Part shown: positions 1 through 7,960 of the stretch, piece after piece | How the letters are laid out: every line of letters begins with the position of its first letter | How positions within the stretch are numbered: the stretch's first letter is position 1 | Origin: Kitasatospora cineracea | Lineage (GTDB): Bacteria; Actinomycetota; Actinomycetes; Streptomycetales; Streptomycetaceae | Assembly (NCBI RefSeq): GCF_003751605.1 | Contig: NZ_RJVJ01000002.1 | Span: 496,001 to 560,000 of the forward strand | Direction: 5' to 3' | Length of the DNA: 64,000 nt | Program-made: the position numbers and the translations under genes | The notes under the pieces: model-generated | What the model was told of the DNA's origin: nothing | Databases searched by the model: none | The model's input: only the letters and a program-made list of their open reading frames with translations

Positions 1-111
1 ATCCTGAAGCTGCAGAACCTGTCCGTCGCCGACACCGACGAGGGCGAGCTCAACGAGTGGAGCACCGTCTCCAACTACTGCCACAGCAAGATCGAAGAGG
101 ACGCCGTCTGA
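1..111 (+). CDS. Partial small peptide, candidate lanthipeptide-type precursor
   Basis: The frame is open from the left edge to a TGA at 109-111, giving 36 residues without a start. It begins ILKLQNLSV and ends NEWSTVSNYCHSKIEEDAV. The ILxLQxL stretch resembles the leader motif of class III lanthipeptide precursors (SapB/labyrinthopeptin type). STVSNYC fits the Ser-x-x-Ser-x(2-5)-Cys pattern that can become labionin or lanthionine. The acidic tail after the cysteine is unusual. A strong hairpin terminator follows at 174-217, as is common behind precursor genes, and a transporter comes next. The modifying enzymes would lie left of the window. It could also be the C-terminus of an unrelated small protein. 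Confidence 0.45.
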   Translation: MLKLQNLSVADTDEGELNEWSTVSNYCHSKIEEDAV

Positions 112-173
112 TCCTCGCCGGACACCGGCCCCCGGTCGCGCCCCTCACCCCCGTACGGGCGCGGCCGGCCCTC

Positions 174-217
174 GGCCGGGGCGGCCGGTGCCCTCCCGGG
201 TACCGGCCGCCCCGGCC
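174..217 (+). terminator. Strong hairpin terminator after the small peptide gene
   Basis: The 16-base arms 174-189 and 202-217 are perfectly complementary around a 12-nt loop. The hairpin lies 62 nt after the peptide stop codon and ends 91 nt before the transporter start, so it should limit read-through from the peptide gene into the transporter. There is no T-run, which is usual for streptomycete terminators. Confidence 0.7.
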
Positions 218-232
218 GTTGCGTTCCCCCGT

Positions 233-273
233 CCCCGCTCTCGACCCCAGCCCCCGCCCCCGCTCTCGACCCC
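233..273 (+). repeat. 16-bp direct repeat, two copies
   Basis: The sequence CCCCGCTCTCGACCCC occurs at 233-248 and again at 258-273, 25 bp apart, in the leader region of the MFS gene. The function is unknown; it may be local duplication of a C-rich stretch. Confidence 0.6.
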
Positions 274-308
274 CGCCCCCAGCCCGCTCCGGACCCGGGA
301 GGACCGCC

Positions 309-1606
309 GTGGCAGACGCCCCGCCCACCCCGCTGTACCGCAACCCCGACTACCAGCGCCTGTGGCTGGCCCACGCGCTGTCCGCGTTCGGCTCGCAGGC
401 GACGTACATCGCGCTGCCGCTGGTCCTGCTGGCGGCCACCCACTCGATCACCGACTTCGGGCTGGTCACCTTCGCCGAGATCGTCTCCTCGCTGTTCGCC
501 AGCTTCCCGGCCGGGGTGCTGGTCGACCGGCTGCGCCGCCGCACCGTGCTGCTCTGCTGCGACCTGGGCCGGGCCGCGGCCTTCGCGCTGTTCGCGCTGG
601 CGGTGCTCGCCGACCGGGTGAACCTGCCGCTCGCGGTGGGCCTCGCGGTGCTGAACAGCCTGCTCAGCGCCCCGTTCGGGCCGGCCGCCTCGGCGGCGCT
701 GCGGCACGTGGTGCCGCGCGCCCAGCTGACCACGGCGGTGTCGATGGCGCAGGCCAGGTCGGCGGTGGCGACCCTGGTCGGGCCGATGCTGGGCGCCGCG
801 CTGTACGCCGTCACGCCGGTGCTGCCGTTCGTGGTCGACGCCGCCTCGTTCGCCGCGTCCGCGCTGTGCGTGCTGTCCGTGCGGCTGCCGAAGGAGGCAC
901 CGGGTGCGGGGCGGCCGAAGGCCGAACGTCCGCCGTTCCTGCGGGACTTGACCACGGGGCTGGTGGAGGTGCGGCGCAGCGCGTTCCTGCGGTACACGCT
1001 GGTGAACGCGGCGCTGGTGAACTTCGTGTTCAGCGGGATCGTGGTGGTGCTGGTCGCGCAGGGCGCGCAGGCCGGGTCCGGCGGCAGCTACCACAACGGG
1101 CTGATCATCGCCATGTCCGGCGCGGGCAACCTGATCGGCGCGGTGTTCTCGGCCCGGGCCGGGCGGACCCTGGCCCGCGCACCCTGGTGCTGGCGGTCTG
1201 CTGGAGCACCGCGCTGCTGACCCCGCTGCTCGCGCTCGACCACGGGGTGCTGTTCACGGCGCTGGTGATCGGCCTGTGCGGGCTGACCTCGCCGGCCGCG
1301 AACGCGGTGATCTCCGCGGCCCGGCTGCACTCCGTCCCGGACCACCTGCTGGGCCGGGTGCAGACGGCGTGCGGGATCGCGCCCGCGCTGTTCGTCCCGT
1401 TCGGCCCGCTGGTCAGCGGCGCGCTGCTGGACCGCTTCGCGGCGTCCACCGTGCTGCTGCTGAACGCGGGCGTGCTGCTCGTCCTGGCCCTCTACAGCAC
1501 CGCCAGCGGCGGCCTGCGCCGGATCCCGGACCTGCGCGGGCCCCGGGCGGCGGCCCCGGCGGCGAAGGGCCGGCCGGTGGAGCCGCGCCCGGTCGCCAAC
1601 ACCTGA
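309..1606 (+). pseudogene. MFS exporter (EntS/MFS_3-like), broken by a 1-base frameshift
   Basis: The start is GTG 309 behind GGGAGG at 297-302. The product is a 12-helix drug/siderophore-type exporter of the major facilitator superfamily. It begins VADAPPTPLYRNPDYQRLWL and carries the loop 2-3 signature GVLVDRLRRR. The first frame runs into nonsense and stops at 1220. Normal MFS sequence (TLVLAVCWSTALLTPLLAL) resumes in another frame from about 1180 and ends at 1606. Rejoining the frames needs one extra base near 1165-1185 (GCCCGCGCACC, probably a lost G) and gives about 432 residues, normal for the family. The defect may be a real mutation or a sequence error. It sits next to the candidate precursor peptide and could be its exporter. 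Confidence 0.8.
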
Positions 1607-1616
1607 ACGGGGGCCG

Positions 1617-2066
1617 TCAGAGCGCGGCGCTGCCGGAGGCCAGGCGGACGGCCGAGAGCGGGACGAAACCGCCGCTGCCGCCGCCGGTGTCCGGTTCGCC
1701 GAGGCGGCGCAGCATGGTGACGGCGATCCGCTGCGCCTGGGCCTTGGCGCGTTCGGTGACCGGCCCGGCGTGCCGGCCGTCGAGGGTGGCGCGCCAGAGC
1801 TGGACCCAGCGGCCGAAGTGCGCGGCGGTGAGCGGGGCCGCGGCGTGCAGGGCGGCGTGCGGGGCGAGCGCGTTGCCCCGGTAGGAGGCGGTGCGCAGCA
1901 GGGCGCTCTCCCAGAAGTCGGTGATCCGCGGGAGGTGCGCCTCGAGGTCGAGGCGGGCGATCCCGGTGAAGTACGGGCCGATCAGCGGGTCGGCGAAGGC
2001 GGCGCGGTAGAAGAGCCGGAGGGCCTGTTCCAGGTCGGCCCGGCTGGTGATGTCCGGCAGTGCCAC
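1617..2066 (-). CDS. Group III truncated hemoglobin
   Basis: A heme protein of 149 residues. GTG 2066 is chosen because GGAGGA lies 6 nt upstream; the longer frame upstream is junk. The family pattern is clear: an FADPLIGPYF region, HLPRITDFWESALL, a Tyr-Arg-Gly-Asn segment, and AAHFGRWVQLW containing the expected proximal histidine. Group III globins (Campylobacter Ctb type) bind oxygen or NO with high affinity and are thought to act in redox or NO stress. The gene is convergent with the MFS gene (10-nt gap) and divergent from the aldo/keto reductase. The last about 20 residues are Gly-rich and probably disordered. Confidence 0.88.
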   Translation of the reverse strand: MALPDITSRADLEQALRLFYRAAFADPLIGPYFTGIARLDLEAHLPRITDFWESALLRTASYRGNALAPHAALHAAAPLTAAHFGRWVQLWRATLDGRHAGPVTERAKAQAQRIAVTMLRRLGEPDTGGGSGGFVPLSAVRLASGSAAL

Positions 2067-2209
2067 GGCGGTGTCCTCCTCGTGCTCCCACGCGCTGTCA
2101 CGGGCGGTGGCGCTCCGCCGCGCCCGCCCGGCCAGGGTACGCCGGGGCCGGTGTCCGCGGGCAGGGCCGTTGGTCCCGCCGGAGGTCCCCACCTGGCAGG
2201 ATGCTGACC

Positions 2210-3199
2210 ATGAGCTTCCTCCCCGCGGACGACCGCTATGCCTCGATGACCTTCCGCCGCGCCGGGCGCAGCGGCGTGCAGCTGCCCGCCGTCTCGCTCG
2301 GCCTGTGGCACAACTTCGGTGACACCCAGCCGCTGGAGGTGCAGCGCGCGGTGCTGCGCCGGGCCTTCGACCGGGGGGTGACGCACTTCGACCTGGCGAA
2401 CAACTACGGCCCGCCGTACGGCAGCGCGGAGCGCAACTTCGGCTACCTGTTCGCGCAGGACTTCCGCCCGTTCCGGGACGAGCTGTTCATCGCCTCGAAG
2501 GCGGGCTGGGACATGTGGCCGGGCCCGTACGGGGACGGCGGCAGCCGCAAGTACCTGCTGGCCAGCCTGGACCAGTCGCTGGAGCGGATGGGCCTGGACT
2601 ACGTCGACGTCTTCTACTCGCACCGGTGGGACCCGACCACCCCGCTGGAGGAGACCATGGGGGCGCTGGACACGGCGGTGCGCTCGGGCCGGGCGCTGTA
2701 CGCGGCGATCTCCAACTACCCGGCGGAGCAGCACCGGGAGGCGGTGGCGATCCTGCGCGAGCTGGGCACGCCGTGCCTGCTGAACCAGGCCAGCTACTCG
2801 ATCCTGAACCGGGAGCCGGAGCAGGGCCTGCTGGACGCGGTGGGCGAGACGCAGACCGCGCTGATCGCCTACTCGCCGCTGGCGCAGGGCCTGCTGACGG
2901 ACCGCTACCTGTCGGGTGACGTGCCGGCGGGTTCGCGGATGTCGGTGGGCCACTTCCTGAAGGAGGAGGCGCTGACGGGGGCGAAGCTGGACCAGCTGCG
3001 GGCGCTGGCGAAGGTCGCGGAGGGCCGCGGGCAGAGCCTGGCGCAGCTGGCGCTGTCCTGGGTACTGCGGGACGAGCGGGTGGTGTCGGTGATCATCGGC
3101 GCCTCCGGCGTGAAGCAGCTCGACCAGAACCTGGACGCGCTGGCGGCCGGTCCGCTGACCGCGGCGGAGCTGGCGGAGATCGACCGGATCAGCAAGTAG
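2210..3199 (+). CDS. Aldo/keto reductase, YghZ (glyceraldehyde 3-phosphate reductase)-like
   Basis: A cytoplasmic NADPH-dependent reductase of 329 residues with an (alpha/beta)8 barrel. ATG 2210 is preferred over ATG 2201 because GGCAGG at 2195-2200 is correctly spaced only for the second. The catalytic tetrad is visible: Asp61 and Tyr66 in FDLANNYGPPYG, Lys97 in IASKAGWD, and His138 in YSHRWD. The IIGASGVKQL region near the C-terminus is the usual cofactor-binding end. Length and the GPPYGSAE loop fit the YghZ/MgrA branch (Kv-beta-like AKRs), which detoxify methylglyoxal or related aldehydes. It stands as a single gene ended by the hairpin at 3216-3252. Confidence 0.9.
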   Translation: MSFLPADDRYASMTFRRAGRSGVQLPAVSLGLWHNFGDTQPLEVQRAVLRRAFDRGVTHFDLANNYGPPYGSAERNFGYLFAQDFRPFRDELFIASKAGWDMWPGPYGDGGSRKYLLASLDQSLERMGLDYVDVFYSHRWDPTTPLEETMGALDTAVRSGRALYAAISNYPAEQHREAVAILRELGTPCLLNQASYSILNREPEQGLLDAVGETQTALIAYSPLAQGLLTDRYLSGDVPAGSRMSVGHFLKEEALTGAKLDQLRALAKVAEGRGQSLAQLALSWVLRDERVVSVIIGASGVKQLDQNLDALAAGPLTAAELAEIDRISK

Positions 3200-3215
3200 C
3201 ACCCGGCGTGCGGAA

Positions 3216-3252
3216 CGGGCGGGCGGCCGGGGAGGGTTCGGCCGCCCGCCCG
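3216..3252. terminator. Bidirectional terminator
   Basis: Perfect 13-bp arms 3216-3228 and 3240-3252 surround an 11-nt loop. The hairpin lies between the convergent aldo/keto reductase and ssuD-like genes and touches the ssuD stop codon, so it probably serves both. Confidence 0.75.
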
Positions 3253-3255
3253 GGT

Positions 3256-4326
3256 TCACGGGTGGAGCCCGGGCAGCACGGTCTCGGCGACCCGGTACGC
3301 CTCCTCCAGCAGCGGGTTGCCGGAGAGGATGAAGGTGTCCACGCCCAGCTCCTGGAACTCCCGCAGCCGTTCGACGACCTGTTCGGTGGAGCCGACCACG
3401 GCGGTGCCGGGGCCGGGACGGAATAGGCTCATCCCGGGCCACAGGTTGGGGTGCTCCTCCAGCTCCCGCGCGCGGGCCGGGACGCGGCCGCCGTGCTGGC
3501 GGAACTGACGCTGCCAGCCGACGCCGTCCTCCTCGGCCCGGCCGCCGAGCCGACGGGCGTAGGTGGCCTCGCTGGTGACGTCGAGCAGGCGGTCGGCGGC
3601 GGCCCAGGCCTGTTCCTCGGTGTCGCGGACGATCAGGTGCAGGCGCAGGCCGAGCCGCAGGGTGCGGCCGTGGGCGGCGGCGCGTTCGCGGACGCGCTCC
3701 AGCTTCTCCTTGAGCAGGTGCGGGGGCTCGCCCCAGGTGAGGTAGACGTCGACGTGCTCGGCGGCGACCTCGATGCCGGCCGGGGAGGAGCCGCCGAACC
3801 AGAGCGGGATGTGTCCTTCGCGCAGCGGCGGCAGGTCGCGCAGCGAGGCCCCGGCGTTCTTCAGCCGGTAGAACTCGCCCTCGTGGTCGAAGACTTCGCC
3901 GCTGGTGAGGCGCTTGACCAGGTTCCAGTACTCGGCGGACAGCCGGTAGCGGTCGTCGTGCTCGACGTGCAGGCCGTACTCGCGCAGTTGCTGCGTCGAC
4001 CCGTTGACCACGTTGAAGCGGAGCCGGCCGGGGCCGTGCAGGTGCTCGAAGGAGAGTGCCATCTTGGCGAGCAGGGTGGGCGAGACGAGGCCGGGGTGGA
4101 CGGCGAGCAGGGGTTGGAAGCCGGGGCCGGTGGCGGCGGCCAGCGCGGAGCCGAGCGTCCACACGTCGTACTGGTCGGTGGCGAGCAGCGCGCCGGTGTA
4201 GCCGAGCCGCTCGACGGTGGCGGCGAGGTGCTGGAGGTAGCCGAGGTCGACCGGGCGGCGGCCTTCGGGCTCCCACGGGTAGTGGCCCTCGCGGGGGATC
4301 AGGTACCAGAGGACTTCGGTGGCCAT
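3256..4326 (-). CDS. ssuD: Alkanesulfonate monooxygenase, SsuD-like (LLM flavin-dependent)
   Basis: A luciferase-fold monooxygenase of 356 residues that uses reduced flavin and oxygen to split the C-S bond of sulfonates, releasing sulfite and an aldehyde. The first strand reads EVLWYLIPREGHYPW. It contains NVVNGSTQQL, LWFGGSSPAGIEVAAEHVD, and the typical SsuD end FILSGNPLLEEAYRVAETV. It is the last gene of the six-gene sulfonate operon, 5 nt behind the binding-protein homologue. No flavin reductase (SsuE) is encoded nearby, so reduced flavin must come from elsewhere; F420 dependence cannot be excluded. The true substrate is unknown. Confidence 0.88.
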   Translation of the reverse strand: MATEVLWYLIPREGHYPWEPEGRRPVDLGYLQHLAATVERLGYTGALLATDQYDVWTLGSALAAATGPGFQPLLAVHPGLVSPTLLAKMALSFEHLHGPGRLRFNVVNGSTQQLREYGLHVEHDDRYRLSAEYWNLVKRLTSGEVFDHEGEFYRLKNAGASLRDLPPLREGHIPLWFGGSSPAGIEVAAEHVDVYLTWGEPPHLLKEKLERVRERAAAHGRTLRLGLRLHLIVRDTEEQAWAAADRLLDVTSEATYARRLGGRAEEDGVGWQRQFRQHGGRVPARARELEEHPNLWPGMSLFRPGPGTAVVGSTEQVVERLREFQELGVDTFILSGNPLLEEAYRVAETVLPGLHP

Positions 4327-4331
4327 GCTGC

Positions 4332-5246
4332 TCAGACCTCCCGGACGGCGGCGGCGCGGGAGATGGCGGCGGCGACGGGCTGCTCCAGTTCGGGCAGGTG
4401 GATGTCGGCGACGGTGACGGCCCGGTCGATGAAGCCGACCCGGTGGAAGATGTCGGCGGCCTCCTGCTGTTCGGCGGCGAACTCGGCGGTGGCGGGCTCC
4501 AGTTGCCAGGGCAGGGCGGCGAGCGCGGTGTGCCAGTCGGCGGCCTCGCCGCCCTGGTCCTCGGCGGCGATGGCGGCGGCCTCGGCGGGGTGGGCGGCGG
4601 CCCAGTGGTCGGCCCGCTGCAGGGCGGTGACGATGGCGGCGACCACTTCGGGGCGCCGGACGGCGAGTTCGCGGCGGGCGAAGAACACCGAGCGGTCGGT
4701 GATGACGTCGCCGGTGCGGACCAGTTCGCGGAAGTCCCCGGTGCGGCGGGCGGCGGCGAGTTCGGCGCCCTGGGCGATCCAGCCGGCGATGGCGCCGCTG
4801 CGCAGCCGCTCGGCCTCGTCCCCGGCGGGGCGCTCGGCGCTGATGTCGTCGCGGTAGGAGAGCCCGTGCCGGTCGAGGGCCTTGGCCAGCAGGTGGGTCT
4901 GCCAGGAGCCGATGCCGAGCACCACGGTGGCGCCCTTGAGGTCGGCGATCGAGCGCACCGGCCCGTCGGCGGCGACCAGCAGCGCCCCGTGGTCGGGGCG
5001 GGGCGCGGAGACGGCGGTGTAGACGATGTCGTGCCCGGCGGCCTGGGCGGTGATCGGCGGGGTGGAGCCGGTGCCGCCGAAGTCGATGGTGCCGTCGGCC
5101 AGGTAGGGGCCGGTCCTGGTGCCGTCCGTGTAGTGGTGGAACTCGGCGCTCTCGCCGAGCGGGGCCAACTCCTGCTGCAGGTAGTCGAGTCGGGCCAGGT
5201 GGTAGAGGGAGGGGTTGGAGCGGTGCACACCGACGGTGACGGTCAT
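4332..5246 (-). CDS. SsuA/NMT1-like substrate-binding protein homologue without signal peptide
   Basis: 304 residues starting at ATG 5246 behind GGAAAGA. The fold is that of sulfonate/taurine binding proteins: a GTIDFGGTGSTPPI stretch in the ligand pocket, IADLKGATVVLGIGSWQTHLL at the second lobe, and a helical C-terminus. Unlike a normal ABC binding protein it starts MTVTVGVHRSNPSLYHLA, with no hydrophobic signal and no lipobox, so it should stay in the cytoplasm. It lies between the ATPase gene and ssuD in the same operon. A cytoplasmic enzyme role, as for DszB (an enzyme with this fold), is possible, but the DszB Cys/His/Arg set is not present at the same spacing. Function is otherwise unassigned. 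Confidence 0.75.
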   Translation of the reverse strand: MTVTVGVHRSNPSLYHLARLDYLQQELAPLGESAEFHHYTDGTRTGPYLADGTIDFGGTGSTPPITAQAAGHDIVYTAVSAPRPDHGALLVAADGPVRSIADLKGATVVLGIGSWQTHLLAKALDRHGLSYRDDISAERPAGDEAERLRSGAIAGWIAQGAELAAARRTGDFRELVRTGDVITDRSVFFARRELAVRRPEVVAAIVTALQRADHWAAAHPAEAAAIAAEDQGGEAADWHTALAALPWQLEPATAEFAAEQQEAADIFHRVGFIDRAVTVADIHLPELEQPVAAAISRAAAVREV

Positions 5247-5272
5247 GGCGGTCTCTTTCCTTGCAGGGGTGG

Positions 5273-6037
5273 CTAGTTGACGTGCTGTGGTGCGGAGTCC
5301 CGGTGCACGCCGAGGTCGGCGAGCAGGCGGCGGCGCAGCGCGGCGAAGTCGGGGTCGGCCGGGTCGCGGGGGCGTTCGACGGTGACGGTCTCGTCGCGGA
5401 CGAGTGCGCCGTCGCGCAGGACGGCCACCCGGTCGGCGAGCCGGATCGCCTCGTCCACGTCGTGGGTGACCAGCAGGACGGCGGGCCGGTGCTTGCGGCA
5501 CAGTTCGCCGACCAGGTCCTGCATGCGCAGCCGGGTGAGGGCGTCCAGGGCGGCGAACGGCTCGTCCAGCAACAGGAGTTCGGGCTCCCGGACGAGGGCG
5601 CGGGCGAGGGCGGCGCGCTGGGCCTCGCCGCCGGAGAGGGTGCCGGGCCAGGCGTCGGCGTGGTCGGCGAGGCCGACCTCGGCGAGCGCCCGGCGGCCGG
5701 TGTCCCGGGTGGCGGCGCCGCGCGGCAGGCCGACGGTGACGTTGGCCAGGACGCGCTTGGACGGGATCAGCCGGGGTTCCTGGAAGACCACGGTGCGCGA
5801 GGGCGGGACGAGCACGGTGCCCTCGTCGGCCCGGTCGAGCGCGCCGAGGATCCGCAGCAGGGTGGTCTTGCCGGTGCCGGAGGCGCCGAGCAGGGCGAGG
5901 AACTCGCCGCGGGCGATGTCCAGGTCGATGCCGTCCAGGACGGCCCGGCTGCCGAACACCCGGCGCAGGCCGCGGAGGTGGACGGCGGGGGCGGTGGTCG
6001 CGGTCGTGGTGGTCGTGGTGGTCGTGGTGGTGCTCAT
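5273..6037 (-). CDS. ssuB: Sulfonate ABC transporter ATP-binding protein
   Basis: 254-residue ABC ATPase. Walker A GASGTGKTT spans 51-59, followed by Q-loop VFQEPRLIP, signature LSGGEAQR, Walker B LLLLDEPFAALD and H-loop VTHDVDEA. This pattern belongs to the nitrate/sulfonate/taurine importer group (SsuB/TauB). The start ATG 6037 overlaps the ssuC stop by ATGA, implying translational coupling. The N-terminus is odd: ten consecutive threonines encoded by a trinucleotide run (about 5992-6030), probably an unstructured extension prone to length variation. With SsuC it energises uptake for the binding lipoprotein encoded upstream. Confidence 0.9.
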   Translation of the reverse strand: MSTTTTTTTTTTATTAPAVHLRGLRRVFGSRAVLDGIDLDIARGEFLALLGASGTGKTTLLRILGALDRADEGTVLVPPSRTVVFQEPRLIPSKRVLANVTVGLPRGAATRDTGRRALAEVGLADHADAWPGTLSGGEAQRAALARALVREPELLLLDEPFAALDALTRLRMQDLVGELCRKHRPAVLLVTHDVDEAIRLADRVAVLRDGALVRDETVTVERPRDPADPDFAALRRRLLADLGVHRDSAPQHVN

Positions 6038-6903
6038 CGTCCGGCCCCCGCTCGCCCGCCGGCGGACCGCCAGGGCATCAGGACCCGTTCCAGGACGCGC
6101 ACCGCGCCGTCGGCGGCCAGGCCGAGCAGGCCGTAGATCAGGATGCAGACGGCGAGCACGTCGGTGCGGGAGAAGTTCTGCGCCTGGGCCATCAGGTAGC
6201 CGATCCCCTCGGTGGAGTTGATCTCCTCGGCGGCGATCAGCGCGATCACGCTGAGCGTCATCGATAGCCGCAGCCCGGACAGCAGGGCGGGCAGCGCGCC
6301 GGGCAGCACCACCTCGCGGACGATCGCCCAGCGGGAGAGGCCGAAGCTGCGCATCGCCTCGACGAGTTTGCGGTCGGTGTTGCGGACGCCGCCGGAGGCG
6401 GAGACGTACATCGGGAAGGAGGTGGCCACGCCGATCAGCGCGATCTTCGCGGTCTCGGTGATGCCGAACCAGACCATGAACAGCGGCACCAGCGCCAGGA
6501 ACGGCACGGTGCGCAGCACTTGGACCGCCGAGTCGAGCAGCTCCTCGCCGAGCCGGAAGAAGCCGGTGACCACGCCGAGCACCAGGCCGGCCCCGGCGCC
6601 GAACAACAGGCCGAGGGCGGCCCGGGCGAGCGAGGTGGAGAGCGCGTCGGCGAGCTGCCCGTTGCCCCACAACTCCCCTACGGCTTGCAGGACCTGGCCG
6701 GGCGAGGCGAGCACGTCGGGGGTGAGCGCGCCGGTCGCGGAGGAGATCTGCCAGGCGGCGATCAGCGCGAGCGGGCCCAGGGCGCGCAGGGCGAGCGAGA
6801 CGCCGCGCGGCCGGGCGGTGGCGGCACGGGCCCGGGGGGCGACCAGCCCGGCCGCCCGGGCCTGCTCGGTGCCGGTGGCGGCGCTGGTGGTGGCGGTGCT
6901 CAC
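6034..6903 (-). CDS. ssuC: Sulfonate ABC transporter permease
   Basis: 289-residue inner-membrane permease of the SsuC/TauC family with about six helices. The EAA-type loop reads EAMRSFGLSRWAIVREVVLPGALPALLSGLR, and a conserved EEINSTEGIGYLMAQAQ follows. The GTG start at 6903 overlaps the stop of the binding-protein gene (GTGA), and its own stop overlaps ssuB, so three transporter genes are coupled. The first about 40 residues are Ala/Thr-rich and cytoplasmic. Together with ssuB and the lipoprotein it forms a complete importer. Confidence 0.9.
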   Translation of the reverse strand: MSTATTSAATGTEQARAAGLVAPRARAATARPRGVSLALRALGPLALIAAWQISSATGALTPDVLASPGQVLQAVGELWGNGQLADALSTSLARAALGLLFGAGAGLVLGVVTGFFRLGEELLDSAVQVLRTVPFLALVPLFMVWFGITETAKIALIGVATSFPMYVSASGGVRNTDRKLVEAMRSFGLSRWAIVREVVLPGALPALLSGLRLSMTLSVIALIAAEEINSTEGIGYLMAQAQNFSRTDVLAVCILIYGLLGLAADGAVRVLERVLMPWRSAGGRAGAGR

Positions 6904-7934
6904 TTTCCGTCCCCGGGGAGGGAGTTGACGTCGAGCAGGTAGGGCTTGACGTCGACCAGGGTCTTGGTGACGCCCTGGTCGGCGTAGAACTTGGCGACCA
7001 CGGCGAACCGGGCGGCGTCGGCGTCGGTGATCGGCGAGTCCACGGCGCGCTGCTTGCCGAAGTCGACGGCGACCGCCTGCTCGGCGGGGGTGACGGCGGT
7101 CGGGCCGGCGTCGGTGAACACGTTGAGGTAGGCGGCCGGGTCGGCCTTCTCCTTGGCGCCGTTCTCGTGCAGGTAGCCGTAGAACGCCCCGACCACCTCG
7201 GGGTGCTTCTCGGCGAAGGCCGAACGGACCGCCCACACCGCGTAGTTGTCGCTGCCGACGGCCTTGCCGTCGGCCAGGAAGTGCGCGCCCGCGTTGGCGA
7301 TGGCGGGGATCGAGAAGGTGCCCCAGGTCGCCCAGGCGTCGACCTGGCCGGAGTTGAAGACGCCGGAGGTCTGGTCGGCCCGCAGGTAGACCCGCTGCAC
7401 CCGGTCGGCCGGGATGCCGTTCTTCTCCAGGGCCTTGAGCAGCAGGTACTCGGAGGTGCCGCCCTGCGAGACGGCGACCTTCTTCCCGACCAGGTCCTTG
7501 ATCTCCTTGATCGGCGAGCCGTTCTTCACCAGGATGCCTTCGCCCGCCTGGTCCGGTTCGGTCTGCGCGAACAGCTTGAACCCGGGCTTCTGGGCGAGCG
7601 CGGCGACCGCCGAGGTGATCGAGCCCTGGGCGACGTCCAGTTGGTCGGCGTTCAGCGCCTGCGCGGCGGGGGCGAACGGTCCGGCGCTGCCCGTCCACAC
7701 CACCTTGGCGTGCGCGGCGGCCAGCGCCGCGTCCAGCGAGCCGTCCTTCTTGCCCTTGGCCAGGAAGCCGGAGTTCCCGGGGTCGGGCACCCGCAGCACC
7801 ACCTCGGCGCCGCCCTTGCCGTCGGCGGGGGCCGCGGTGTCCTGCGCGGAGGAGCAGGCGGTCAGGGCGAGCGCGGCGACGGCGGTCAGCGCGGTGGCGG
7901 CGAGCGGGGAGCGGCGGCGGGCGGGGGTGCGCAT
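6900..7934 (-). CDS. ssuA: Sulfonate ABC transporter binding lipoprotein
   Basis: 344 residues from ATG 7934 behind GGAG. A signal peptide ends in the lipobox LTAC, followed by a Ser/Asp/Ala linker, so the mature protein is membrane-anchored outside the cell. The body matches aliphatic-sulfonate binding proteins: LDVAQGSITSAVAAL, IKDLVGKKVAVSQGGTSEYLL, VDAWATWGTFSIP. It is second in the operon, 26 nt after the desulfinase-like gene, and overlaps ssuC by 4 bp. The gene symbol reflects role and position; the ligand is not known. Confidence 0.88.
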   Translation of the reverse strand: MRTPARRRSPLAATALTAVAALALTACSSAQDTAAPADGKGGAEVVLRVPDPGNSGFLAKGKKDGSLDAALAAAHAKVVWTGSAGPFAPAAQALNADQLDVAQGSITSAVAALAQKPGFKLFAQTEPDQAGEGILVKNGSPIKEIKDLVGKKVAVSQGGTSEYLLLKALEKNGIPADRVQRVYLRADQTSGVFNSGQVDAWATWGTFSIPAIANAGAHFLADGKAVGSDNYAVWAVRSAFAEKHPEVVGAFYGYLHENGAKEKADPAAYLNVFTDAGPTAVTPAEQAVAVDFGKQRAVDSPITDADAARFAVVAKFYADQGVTKTLVDVKPYLLDVNSLPGDGK

Positions 7935-7960
7935 GGGGTTCTCCAACGGAAGGGGGGTCG

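Noticed and set aside
1165..1190. Programmed ribosomal frameshift in the MFS gene
   Set aside because: No slippery heptamer or downstream structure that would suggest it; a lost base is simpler.
1982..5230. A 1082-codon minus-strand frame over the aldo/keto reductase and monooxygenase
   Set aside because: No recognisable motifs; the true genes are in other frames on the same or opposite strand.
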